A stretch of DNA of 13,535 bases from an uncultured Clostridia bacterium (GTDB taxonomy: Bacteria; Bacillota; Clostridia; Oscillospirales; Ruminococcaceae). The stretch's first letter is position 1. Each line of letters opens with the position of its first letter. Positions 1 through 5,967 of this stretch are shown one piece after another. The notes below the pieces were generated by a model, which was given only the letters and a program-made list of their open reading frames with translations, searched no databases and was not told the DNA's origin. A program made the position numbers and the translations under genes. The stretch spans positions 1 through 13,535 of the forward strand of contig CALERQ010000199.1 of assembly GCA_937907305.1 (NCBI GenBank). The letters are read 5' to 3'.

Positions 1-1242
1 CCGGCCGTTGCGGGAGACCTTGATCTCTACCCGGTCGCCTACGCTGTGGCTGGCCAGCGCCGCCTTCAGCTCATCCGCGGTGGAAACCTCCACCCCGCCA
101 AAGCTCAGCAGCCGGTCACCAGCCTGCAGGCCGCCCAGGTCCGCTATGGAGCCGGACTCCACGCTCTGGATATACACGCCGGTGCTGTCCAGTCCGTAGT
201 AGCGGGCGGTGCGCTCATCGGTGATATCCACCAGGCTGACGCCCAGCACGATCTGACCGGTCACATAGCCGTGGCTGATGAGATCATCAATAATGGTCTT
301 AACGCTGTTGATGGGAATGGCAAAGCCGATGTTATCCACAGCATTACCGCTGGAATCACTGCTGGACTTGGCATTGACGATGCCGATCAGCTCTCCGCTG
401 GCATTAAAAAGGCCGCCGCCGGAATTGCCGGGGTTGACCGCCGCGCTGGTTTGCAGCAGGGTCATGCTGTTGCCGTCTATCGTTACCTGGCGCTCCAGCG
501 CGCTGATGATACCATCGGTGACGGTGCCGGAAAGGGTACCCAGCGGGTTGCCGATGGCCAGCACCGCGTCACCCACCTTCAGGGTGTCACTGTCGCCCAG
601 AATAGCCGGAGTCAGGTCTTTGGCGTCCACCTTCAGCACCGCGATATCGTTATCCTCATCGGTACCCACCAGGGTAGCGGCATAGGCACTGCCGTCATTG
701 GCGGTCACGGTGATCTGCTGTGCGCCTTTTATCACATGGTAGTTGGTCACTATGTAGCCATCTGCCGTCAGCACCACACCGGAGCCTGCGCCCTGGGTGA
801 CATACTGCCGGAAGAAGTAGTTGGTCGCCACACTTTCGGTGGTGATGGCCACTACACTGTCCTCCACCTGCTGCACCACGCCGGAATAGCTGACGCCGAC
901 GGTGGAACCATTGGCGGAAGGGACCTCTACCCCTTGATACAGAACGGTGGAACCGGTGTTCAGCAGGCCGCTTTTGGCAGCGATCACAGCGCCGCCCGCG
1001 CCGCCCACCATTGAGAGCACCAGGCAGCCTGCCAGCAGCAGCGCCGTGCCTTTTTTGCCCCGTCCTGTGGATTTTTTGTTTGCGTCCGAGGGATAATGCC
1101 CCGAAGCAGCCGTTTGCTGCGCCTGCCCGGACGCGGCATCCTGATGGATGCTGTCTTTATCATAGCGATACTCCCCGGTGGGAAGATCGGTATTGCCGGT
1201 GGTAAAGTTGCGGTCATTAAAGTTATCGTTCGGATATGTCAT
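1..1242 (-). CDS. htrA: HtrA/DegP-type S1C serine protease, membrane-anchored, partial (C-terminus outside window)
   Basis: Surface-anchored trypsin-like protease of the HtrA/DegP family, which degrades or refolds damaged exported proteins. The reading frame from the ATG at 1242 is open for 414 codons and runs off the window at base 1. Visible parts: a polar, Tyr/Asn-rich cytoplasmic tail (residues 1-65, ending in the basic patch GRGKK), one transmembrane helix (about 66-90, TALLLAGCLVLSMVGGAGG), a protease domain with the catalytic triad His169 (TNYHV), Asp199 (DNDIAVLKV) and Ser274 (NPGNSGGG), and the start of a single PDZ domain from about 335 (GVYIQSV, AGDRLLSFGG). Only the end of the PDZ domain is likely missing. 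The start is supported by an AGGCAGG element about 8 nt upstream and by the natural tail-TM-protease order. It is transcribed away from proS. Regulation is unknown; a TATACT -10-like box lies on the minus strand at 1297-1292, without a convincing -35. Confidence 0.93.
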   Translation of the reverse strand, partial: MTYPNDNFNDRNFTTGNTDLPTGEYRYDKDSIHQDAASGQAQQTAASGHYPSDANKKSTGRGKKGTALLLAGCLVLSMVGGAGGAVIAAKSGLLNTGSTVLYQGVEVPSANGSTVGVSYSGVVQQVEDSVVAITTESVATNYFFRQYVTQGAGSGVVLTADGYIVTNYHVIKGAQQITVTANDGSAYAATLVGTDEDNDIAVLKVDAKDLTPAILGDSDTLKVGDAVLAIGNPLGTLSGTVTDGIISALERQVTIDGNSMTLLQTSAAVNPGNSGGGLFNASGELIGIVNAKSSSDSSGNAVDNIGFAIPINSVKTIIDDLISHGYVTGQIVLGVSLVDITDERTARYYGLDSTGVYIQSVESGSIADLGGLQAGDRLLSFGGVEVSTADELKAALASHSVGDRVEIKVSRNGR

Positions 1243-1450
1243 GGAACTGACCTGCCTTTCTGTGGGGGTGTGGCCCCCTTGTCTGACTCTTAGTATACCG
1301 GTAAATTGTGAACAATGCTTGACCTGTTTTTTAATGTCGGTAAAAATGCCGTGACGAAAGGGTGAAATATTGTAAATAAATTTTGAAGCCCCTGCCCGCG
1401 GCGGGTTTTCCGTCGGCACCCCCCGCAAGCTTCTGCCGTGTCCAGGGCTT
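1243..1450. other. Intergenic stretch between divergent htrA and proS
   Basis: The 431 bases from 1243 to 1673 carry no gene. The htrA-proximal part (about 1285-1385) is AT-rich, unlike its surroundings, and probably holds the htrA promoter: the minus strand has a TATACT at 1297-1292. The plus strand has a TTGACC at 1319-1324 followed 16 bases later by TAAAAA, a weak promoter-like pair that would read towards the downstream repeat. From about 1385 the sequence turns GC-rich and runs into the cloverleaf repeat at 1451-1541. The proS promoter follows at 1607-1634. An in-frame extension of proS runs back to 1383, but it spans the repeat and the promoter and is not translated-looking. Confidence 0.5.
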
Positions 1451-1541
1451 CGGCCCGCAGGGCCGCCCCGGCTGCGCCGGGGCGTGGGGGCGGCTTTGCC
1501 GCCCCTTCAGCCGTCCTGCGGACGGCTGGCCCTGCGGGCCG
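1451..1541. repeat. Cloverleaf-type intergenic palindromic repeat, copy A
   Basis: A 91-base element upstream of proS. A perfect 14-bp outer stem (1451-1464, CGGCCCGCAGGGCC, with 1528-1541) encloses three perfect hairpins: 1465-1483 (8 bp, loop TGC), 1487-1505 (8 bp, loop TTT) and 1508-1528 (9 bp, loop TGC; its last base is shared with the outer arm). Linkers are 0, 3 and 2 bases. Each outer arm is itself a small hairpin (GGCCC around GCA on the left, around TGC on the right). There is no T-tract after it, so it is not an obvious terminator, and the loops lack tRNA signatures. It belongs to the same architecture as 3143-3234 and 5061-5141. Confidence 0.85.
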
Positions 1542-1606
1542 TACCTTCCCCGCCCACTTCTTTTGGCCTTCCACCTCCCAATTCCCCACAAAATCCCCGC
1601 AATCCC

Positions 1607-1634
1607 TTGCAAATGCCGCAAAAACCCGTATAAT
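1607..1634 (+). promoter_or_regulatory. SigA-type promoter of proS
   Basis: A TTGCAA -35 at 1607-1612 and a perfect TATAAT -10 at 1629-1634 are separated by 16 bases. Transcription should begin near 1641, leaving a leader of about 33 nt before the proS ATG at 1674, with the ribosome site AAAGGGAG at 1656-1663. The leader is too short for a T-box, so the gene does not appear to be controlled by uncharged tRNA readthrough. The promoter lies downstream of cloverleaf copy A, so that element would not be in this transcript. Confidence 0.75.
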
Positions 1635-1673
1635 ATAAAGGTATATATCCTACTGAAAGGGAGAAAGAATACT

Positions 1674-3110
1674 ATGGCAGATCAAAAGAAAATGGTAGCC
1701 GAGATCACCTCGATGGAGGACGATTTTGCGCAGTGGTATACCGATGTCGTTAAAAAGGCCGAGCTGGTCGATTACGGCAGCGTCCGCGGCTGTATGATCA
1801 TCCGTCCCTACGGCTACGCCATTTGGGAGAATATCCAGCACATCCTCGATGGTATGTTCAAGGCCACCGGCCACCAGAATGTCTATATGCCCATGCTCAT
1901 CCCGGAGAGCCTGCTGCAAAAAGAGAAGGACCATGTGGAAGGCTTCGCCCCGGAGGTCGCCTGGGTCACCATGGGCGGCGAGGAAAAGCTGGAGGAGCGC
2001 CTGTGTGTTCGCCCCACCAGCGAAACGCTGTTCTGCGAGCACTATTCCCATATTATCCACAGCTACCGTGACCTGCCCAAGCTGTATAACCAGTGGTGCA
2101 GTGTTATGCGCTGGGAAAAGACCACCCGCCCTTTCCTGCGCAGCGCCGAGTTCCTGTGGCAGGAGGGCCACACCATGCACGAGACCGCCGAGGAAGCCAA
2201 GGCCGAGACTGTGCGCATGCTGAATGTCTACGCCGAGATGTGCGAGAAGTACCTGGCCATCCCCGTTGTTAAGGGTGTTAAGACCGATAAGGAAAAATTC
2301 GCTGGCGCCGAGCAGACCTATACCATCGAGGCCATGATGCACGACGGTAAGAGCCTGCAAAGCGGTACCTCCCACTACTTCGGCGATGGCTTTGCCCGTG
2401 CCTTCGATATCCAGTTCACCGACCGCAACAACACCCTGCAATATCCCCATCAGACCAGCTGGGGCCTTTCCACCCGCATCATCGGCGCCATCATTATGAC
2501 CCACGGTGATAATAACGGCCTGGTGCTGCCCCCCGCTGTCGCTCCCATCCAGGTCATGGTCGTCCCCATCGCCCAGCATAAGGAGGGCGTTGCCGAGACC
2601 GCTACCGCCCTGTGCGAGCGCCTCAAAAAGTCTTTCCGCGCCGATATCGACCTTTCCGAGAACAGCCCCGGCTGGAAGTTTGCCCAGTACGAGATGAAGG
2701 GCGTACCCCTTCGCCTGGAGATTGGCCCCAAGGATATCGAAGCCGGCCAGTGCGTGCTGGTCCGCCGCGATAACCGCGAAAAGACCTTTGTCAAGCTGGA
2801 GGATCTCGAAAGTGAGATCACCCGCCTGCTGGCCGAGATCCACGATAGCCTGTACCAGAAGGCCCTGGCCAACCGCGAAGCCAATACCTATGTTGCCCAC
2901 GATATGGCCGAGATGCACAAGGTCGCCGATGGCACCAACGGCTTCTATAAGACCATGTGGTGCGGCGAGCTGGATTGCGAGCTCAAGATGAAGGATGAGA
3001 TCGGCGTTACCAGCCGCTGCATGCCGCTGGAGCAGGAGGATCTCGGTTCTGCCTGTGTCTGCTGCGGCCGCCCCGCCAAGCACATGATCATCTGGGGCAA
3101 GGCTTACTAA
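1674..3110 (+). CDS. proS: Prolyl-tRNA synthetase, short archaeal/eukaryote-like type
   Basis: Cytoplasmic class II synthetase that charges tRNA-Pro with proline. The 478-residue product is the length of the short ProRS type, which lacks the editing domain inserted in the long bacterial form. Visible parts: an N-terminal catalytic core with motif 1 (about 36-76), motif 2 (RPTSE 113-117 through RSAEFLWQEGHT 156-167) and motif 3 (SWGLSTRIIGA, 262-272), an anticodon-binding domain (about 290-390), and a C-terminal zinc-binding domain with Cys430, Cys435, Cys461 and Cys464. The protein ends in Tyr478 (WGKAY), the C-terminal Tyr expected for this type. The start at 1674 has AAAGGGAG about 10 bases upstream and a promoter just before it; the in-frame upstream extension is rejected. 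It is monocistronic or weakly linked to mrp, 247 bases downstream across a cloverleaf repeat. Confidence 0.97.
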   Translation: MADQKKMVAEITSMEDDFAQWYTDVVKKAELVDYGSVRGCMIIRPYGYAIWENIQHILDGMFKATGHQNVYMPMLIPESLLQKEKDHVEGFAPEVAWVTMGGEEKLEERLCVRPTSETLFCEHYSHIIHSYRDLPKLYNQWCSVMRWEKTTRPFLRSAEFLWQEGHTMHETAEEAKAETVRMLNVYAEMCEKYLAIPVVKGVKTDKEKFAGAEQTYTIEAMMHDGKSLQSGTSHYFGDGFARAFDIQFTDRNNTLQYPHQTSWGLSTRIIGAIIMTHGDNNGLVLPPAVAPIQVMVVPIAQHKEGVAETATALCERLKKSFRADIDLSENSPGWKFAQYEMKGVPLRLEIGPKDIEAGQCVLVRRDNREKTFVKLEDLESEITRLLAEIHDSLYQKALANREANTYVAHDMAEMHKVADGTNGFYKTMWCGELDCELKMKDEIGVTSRCMPLEQEDLGSACVCCGRPAKHMIIWGKAY

Positions 3111-3142
3111 TATCTGAACAGAATCTGTGATAGCCGCCGGAT

Positions 3143-3234
3143 GGGCGCCCCGCAGGGGACCCGTTCCCTTCGGGAACGGGCCTGACGGGCTTCGCCCGTC
3201 CCGGCGGCTTCGCCGCCGCCCCTGCGGGGCGCCC
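3143..3234. repeat. Cloverleaf-type intergenic palindromic repeat, copy B
   Basis: A 92-base element between proS and mrp. A perfect 16-bp outer stem (3143-3158, GGGCGCCCCGCAGGGG, with 3219-3234) encloses three perfect hairpins, all with a TTC loop closed by C-G: 3160-3180 (9 bp), 3184-3200 (7 bp) and 3202-3218 (7 bp). Linkers are 1, 3 and 1 bases, and the last hairpin abuts the right arm. The centre of each outer arm can also fold on itself (CCCC around GCA; CCCC around TGC in the right arm). The stem sequences are unrelated to those of copies A and C, while the order and loop sizes match. It would be in the proS transcript if that reads through. Confidence 0.88.
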
Positions 3235-3309
3235 CACTTCCTGCACCCACTTTCCCAGCAGCAAAGCCCCGGTTCCCCGGCCCCGCCCGCTTTCTGCAGG
3301 CGGTTTCAG

Positions 3310-3330
3310 TTTTGCCGGCAAAATTTTTTT
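3310..3330 (+). terminator. Possible weak intrinsic terminator between proS and mrp
   Basis: The palindrome TTTTGCCGGCAAAA (3310-3323) is followed directly by seven T residues (3324-3330), which has the shape of an intrinsic terminator. The usable stem is only about 5 AT-rich pairs around CCGG, and it ends just 10 bases before the mrp ribosome site. It may therefore be weak or partial, or it may be part of an unrecognised mrp promoter region. Confidence 0.3.
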
Positions 3331-3357
3331 GTCCAAAATCAAAAGGAGGTCATCCCT

Positions 3358-4179
3358 ATGGGCTGTACCCACGATTGCAGTACCTGCGGCCACGATTGCG
3401 GCAGCGAGCAGGATTTTTCCAAAAAACTCAATGAGATGAGCCAGGTCAAAAAGGTCATCGGCGTCGTCAGCGGCAAAGGCGGCGTCGGCAAATCCATGGT
3501 CACCAGTTTGCTCGCCGTCAGTATGCAGCGGCTGGGCTACCGTACCGCCATCCTGGATGCCGATATTACCGGCCCCAGCATCCCGCAGGCGTTCGGTCTT
3601 CGGGAAAAGATCGAAACCCTCGGTGAGGTCATGCTGCCCGCCGTTTCCCGCTTCGGCACCCAGGTCATGTCCATCAATCTGCTGCTCGAGCGGGAAAGCG
3701 ATCCTGTCGTCTGGCGCGGCCCCGTCATTGCCGGGGCGGTAGGCCAGTTCTGGACCGATGTGTACTGGAAGGATGTCGATTTCATGTTTGTCGATATGCC
3801 TCCCGGCACCGGCGATGTCCCCCTCACTGTGTTCCAGTCTCTTCCCGTGGATGGCATCATCGTGGTCACCACACCGCAGCAGCTCGTCGGCATGATCGTG
3901 GAAAAAGCGGTAAAAATGGCCGAGATGATGAAGATCCCGGTCCTGGGCCTCATCGAGAATATGAGCACCTATACCTGTCCCGATTGCGGAAAGCAGCATG
4001 CCATCTTTGGCGAAAGCCACCTCGATGCCATCGCGGCGGAGCACCACATCCCGGTGCTGGCCCGCCTGCCCATCCAGCCCGCGCTCGCCTCGCTGATGGA
4101 TACCGGTGCCATCGAGCTGTTTGAGGGCGACTTTATGCAGCCCGCCGCCGATCGCTTGTCCAGTCTGCTGCCTCGCTGA
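3358..4179 (+). CDS. mrp: Mrp/NBP35-family Fe-S cluster carrier ATPase
   Basis: Cytoplasmic P-loop ATPase (ApbC/Mrp/Nbp35 group of the SIMIBI class) thought to carry [4Fe-4S] clusters to apoproteins. The 273-residue protein has a deviant Walker A (GKGGVGKS, 39-46), the MinD-like ILDADITGPS segment (66-74), the DMPPGTGD motif (146-153) and a CPDC pair (207-210) that fits the CxxC where the dimer holds its cluster. The N-terminus is a compact Cys cluster (Cys3, Cys7, Cys10, Cys14; C-x3-C-x2-C-x3-C), unlike the longer Nbp35 ferredoxin-like motif; similar short clusters are, from memory, common in clostridial Mrp proteins. The start is fixed by AAAAGGAGGT at 3341-3350, 7 bases before the ATG. The stop codon overlaps the ribosome site of coaX, so the two genes are probably co-transcribed. 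The Fe-S role is inferred from family. Confidence 0.93.
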   Translation: MGCTHDCSTCGHDCGSEQDFSKKLNEMSQVKKVIGVVSGKGGVGKSMVTSLLAVSMQRLGYRTAILDADITGPSIPQAFGLREKIETLGEVMLPAVSRFGTQVMSINLLLERESDPVVWRGPVIAGAVGQFWTDVYWKDVDFMFVDMPPGTGDVPLTVFQSLPVDGIIVVTTPQQLVGMIVEKAVKMAEMMKIPVLGLIENMSTYTCPDCGKQHAIFGESHLDAIAAEHHIPVLARLPIQPALASLMDTGAIELFEGDFMQPAADRLSSLLPR

Positions 4180-4194
4180 AAGGAGATTGACCCC

Positions 4195-4983
4195 ATGATC
4201 CTCACCATTGATATCGGCAATTCCAATATCTGCTTTGGCGTCTACGAGGGCAAAAACGCCCTCTTTACCGCCCGCGCTAAGACGGATCCCCTGCGTACCG
4301 AAACGGAATACGCCGTCCTCCTCTCGCAGATCTTCCGCCTGCATCAGTTCGATCCGGCCCAGCTTACCGGCGCGGCCATTTCTTCGGTCGTTCCGGCGCT
4401 TACCGCCGTATTCCATGATGCCGTCCGTATCCTCGGCAATGGCAATATTCCCACCATCGTCGTTGGCCCCGGGGTCAAAACCGGTCTCAATATACGCATC
4501 GATGAACCCGCTTCCCTGGGCGCGGACCTGGCCTGCACCGCTGTGGGCGCGGCGGAAAAATACCCCCTGCCCGCCATCATCATCGATCTTGGCACCGCTA
4601 CCAAGATCACCGTCGTCACCGAGGACCGCAGCTTTATCGGCGGCGCCATCCTCCCCGGCGTCAAGATCTCACTGGAGGCGCTTTCCGGGTCGGCCTCGCT
4701 GCTGCCCTCCATCGGGCTCGGTGCCGGCAAGATCAAAACCATCGGCAGCAATACCATTGATTGCATGCTTTCTGGCGTGGTGCTGGGCACCGCCTGCATG
4801 GTGGATGGCCTTATTGAGCGCTACCGCGAGGAGCTGGGCGAAGTCCCCACCGTGGTGGCCTGTGGTGGCCTTTCCCCGGCCATCGTGCCGCATTGCCGCA
4901 CCAATATCACCCTCGATCAGGATCTGCTGCTGGATGGCCTTCTGGCCGTCTACCGCCGCAACGCCCAGCCCAAACAGCACTGA
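4195..4983 (+). CDS. coaX: Type III pantothenate kinase
   Basis: Phosphorylates pantothenate to 4'-phosphopantothenate, the first step of coenzyme A synthesis; the type III enzymes are insensitive to CoA feedback and need a monovalent cation. The 262-residue protein has the ASKHA-fold signatures of CoaX: phosphate-1 loop DIGNSN (6-11), SSVVP (63-67), the pantothenate-site GAD (109-111, with Asp111 as expected catalytic base), DLGTATK (131-137) and IGGAILPG (148-155). The residue after GAD is Leu rather than the more usual Arg. The ATG has AAAGGAG at 4179-4185, which begins on the last base of the mrp stop codon; the intergenic gap is 15 bases, indicating one operon with mrp. A terminator-like hairpin follows at 4996-5029. 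A candidate pantothenate transporter subunit lies at 5968-6567. Confidence 0.95.
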   Translation: MILTIDIGNSNICFGVYEGKNALFTARAKTDPLRTETEYAVLLSQIFRLHQFDPAQLTGAAISSVVPALTAVFHDAVRILGNGNIPTIVVGPGVKTGLNIRIDEPASLGADLACTAVGAAEKYPLPAIIIDLGTATKITVVTEDRSFIGGAILPGVKISLEALSGSASLLPSIGLGAGKIKTIGSNTIDCMLSGVVLGTACMVDGLIERYREELGEVPTVVACGGLSPAIVPHCRTNITLDQDLLLDGLLAVYRRNAQPKQH

Positions 4984-4995
4984 ACCATGCATTCT

Positions 4996-5029
4996 GCCTC
5001 CTCCCGTTTTGGGTGGGGGCTTTGCTTTT
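4996..5029 (+). terminator. Rho-independent terminator after coaX
   Basis: GCCTCCTCCC (4996-5005) pairs with GGGTGGGGGC (5011-5020) around a GTTTT loop, with one G-T pair and one T-T mismatch in ten positions, followed by TTTGCTTTT (5021-5029). It lies 13 bases after the coaX stop and should end the mrp-coaX transcript before cloverleaf copy C. Confidence 0.65.
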
Positions 5030-5060
5030 CCTTGGTACAGTTTGTGCAGGGCAGGGGATA

Positions 5061-5141
5061 GGGGCGCAGCCCCGGCGGCGCTTCGCGCCGCCGAAGCGGA
5101 CTTCGTCCGCTTGCCCGCCTCCGGCGGGCGGGCTGCGCCCC
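5061..5141. repeat. Cloverleaf-type intergenic palindromic repeat, copy C (no unpaired linkers)
   Basis: An 81-base element between the coaX terminator and the GNAT gene. A perfect 12-bp outer stem (5061-5072, GGGGCGCAGCCC, with 5130-5141) encloses three perfect hairpins placed end to end: 5073-5093 (9 bp, loop TTC), 5094-5112 (8 bp, loop TTC) and 5113-5129 (7 bp, loop TCC). Every base lies in a stem or a 3-base loop, giving an ideal four-way junction. The left arm also forms its own hairpin (GGGGC around GCA, 5061-5073), as does the right arm (GGGC around TGC). It sits after a terminator and before the next promoter, so it may be active as DNA rather than RNA. Confidence 0.9.
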
Positions 5142-5190
5142 AGCTTCCCCCCTCATCCCAGCTCTCCGTTCTCCCAGGCCCGCCCCTCCC

Positions 5191-5220
5191 TTGCGGCAGC
5201 CAGTGCCATTGTGTTATATT
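5191..5220 (+). promoter_or_regulatory. Probable promoter of the GNAT gene
   Basis: TTGCGG at 5191-5196 and TATATT at 5215-5220 are separated by 18 bases, in a locally AT-rich patch just before the gene. Transcription would start near 5227, with a leader of about 36 nt containing GGAGGG at 5251-5256. Confidence 0.5.
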
Positions 5221-5262
5221 AAATTGAAATAGGCCAAAAAAACAGTTTATGGAGGGAAGCAA

Positions 5263-5700
5263 GTGAACATAACAATTCGCAGGATGAAAAGCAGCGATGC
5301 CGATGCACTGTACCGCCTGTTGTCCGACCCGGAGGTAATGCGCTATTTGGAACCGCCCTATGATAGAGCGCAGACCGAGGCATTTCTGCGCCGCGTGGGC
5401 TTGTCCGAGCCACCACTTGTATATGCCGCCGAAGAGAGCGGGCACTTTATCGGCTATGTCATCTACCACCCATACGATGAGGAAAGCATCGAGATCGGCT
5501 GGGCACTTTTCCCAGCATACTGGGGGCGCGGGTACGCGTCAGCACTGACAGACCAGCTCATTTGCAGGGCAAGAGAGGAACACAAGAGCGTTGTTATCGA
5601 GTGCGTTCCAGAGCAGAAAGCGACAGCCCGGATCGCAATAAAAAAGGGCTTTCGCTATTGTGGGATCTGTGATGAGTTAGCGGTCTATCGCCTTGCGTGA
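5263..5700 (+). CDS. GNAT-family N-acetyltransferase
   Basis: A 145-residue single-domain GNAT protein, expected to transfer acetyl from acetyl-CoA to an amine; the substrate cannot be told. The N-terminal IRRMKSSDADALYRLL and SDPEVMRYLE are typical of the RimJ/RimL-like subgroup. The acetyl-CoA loop is WGRGYAS (87-93), preceded by the strand SIEIGWALFP (75-84), and followed by the helix SALTDQLICRA. The C-terminal AIKKGFRYCG (125-134) is the usual GNAT motif B end. The start is GTG at 5263 with GGAGGG (5251-5256) 6 bases upstream; the ATG at 5249 is out of frame and stops at once. Its codon use is less GC-rich than the neighbouring biosynthetic genes, which may indicate later acquisition. 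It appears to be a single-gene unit with its own promoter. Confidence 0.88.
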   Translation: MNITIRRMKSSDADALYRLLSDPEVMRYLEPPYDRAQTEAFLRRVGLSEPPLVYAAEESGHFIGYVIYHPYDEESIEIGWALFPAYWGRGYASALTDQLICRAREEHKSVVIECVPEQKATARIAIKKGFRYCGICDELAVYRLA

Positions 5701-5740
5701 TCCCCTCTTACCAAGCCACCCATTTCGCCCCATTTGCCCC

Positions 5741-5769
5741 TTGCATTTTATCCCCCCATCTGTTATGAT
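5741..5769 (+). promoter_or_regulatory. SigA-type promoter of the ECF S-component gene
   Basis: TTGCAT (-35, 5741-5746) and TATGAT (-10, 5764-5769) are separated by the optimal 17 bases. Transcription should start near 5776, giving an unusually long leader of about 190 nt before the ATG at 5968. Confidence 0.7.
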
Positions 5770-5774
5770 ATGTC

Positions 5775-5967
5775 GCGGAAGCCCTCCCCTACCGCACCGG
5801 CAGCGGAGTCGCTTCCTAAAATTTTGCGCTGTATCCCATCTGCCGCAGGCCCTGCCGTGTCGCTTTTGCCACGGGGCGTATCCCATAAGGGAACGCCACC
5901 CGCCGCAATTTATAGCGTCCCGCGCGCTGCCGTACCCGGCTAAGGAATAGCAGCAAGGAGGATTATC
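5775..5967 (+). promoter_or_regulatory. Structured 5' leader of the vitamin transporter gene, possible unclassified riboswitch
   Basis: The leader between the promoter and the ECF gene can form several helices: GGAAGC/GCTTCC (5777-5782 with 5811-5816) enclosing CCGC/GCGG (5792-5795 with 5803-5806); CCGTG/CACGG (5855-5859 with 5870-5874); directly abutting it GGCGT-A-TCCC/GGGA-ACGCC with an ATAA loop (5875-5897); and GCTGC/GCAGC (5926-5930 with 5950-5954), whose 3' side ends immediately before the ribosome site AAGGAGG (5955-5961). The 5-bp GCTGC/GCAGC stem competes with GCCG/CGGC (5929-5932 with 5937-5940). I could not match it to the TPP, FMN, cobalamin, preQ1 or THF classes by their key motifs. 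No convincing ORF is present. Vitamin-class ECF S components often have riboswitches, so a regulatory leader is an inference from context and length. Confidence 0.4.

Noticed and set aside
46..1014. Long plus-strand open frame of 322 codons at the left edge
   Set aside because: It is antisense to the intact HtrA protease frame, has low-complexity His/Gly/Ala composition and no ribosome site; GC-rich antisense shadow.
1451..1541. tRNA gene, suggested by the cloverleaf shape
   Set aside because: Loops are only 3 bases, there is no T-loop GTTC motif, anticodon loop or CCA-compatible acceptor pattern, and the other copies share none of the sequence.
1383..1673. In-frame upstream extension of proS
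   Set aside because: It covers the cloverleaf repeat and the proS promoter; the ATG at 1674 has the ribosome site and matches the family N-terminus and length.
1650..3083. Minus-strand open frame of 477 codons across proS
   Set aside because: Antisense shadow of proS; the proS frame has all class II synthetase motifs and a promoter.
3088..4416. Minus-strand open frame of 442 codons across mrp and the start of coaX
   Set aside because: Antisense shadow spanning two real genes and cloverleaf copy B; composition is not protein-like.
3143..5141. CRISPR array
   Set aside because: Copies are about 2 kb apart in separate gene gaps, with no regular direct repeats or spacers.
5734..5943. 69-codon plus-strand frame in the leader of the ECF gene
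   Set aside because: No ribosome site, Pro/Ala/Ser-rich low-complexity product, and its start lies before the mapped-looking promoter -35 region.
5775..5967. Known riboswitch classes (TPP, FMN, cobalamin, preQ1, THF)
   Set aside because: The diagnostic conserved motifs of these classes could not be found by eye; left as an unclassified leader.
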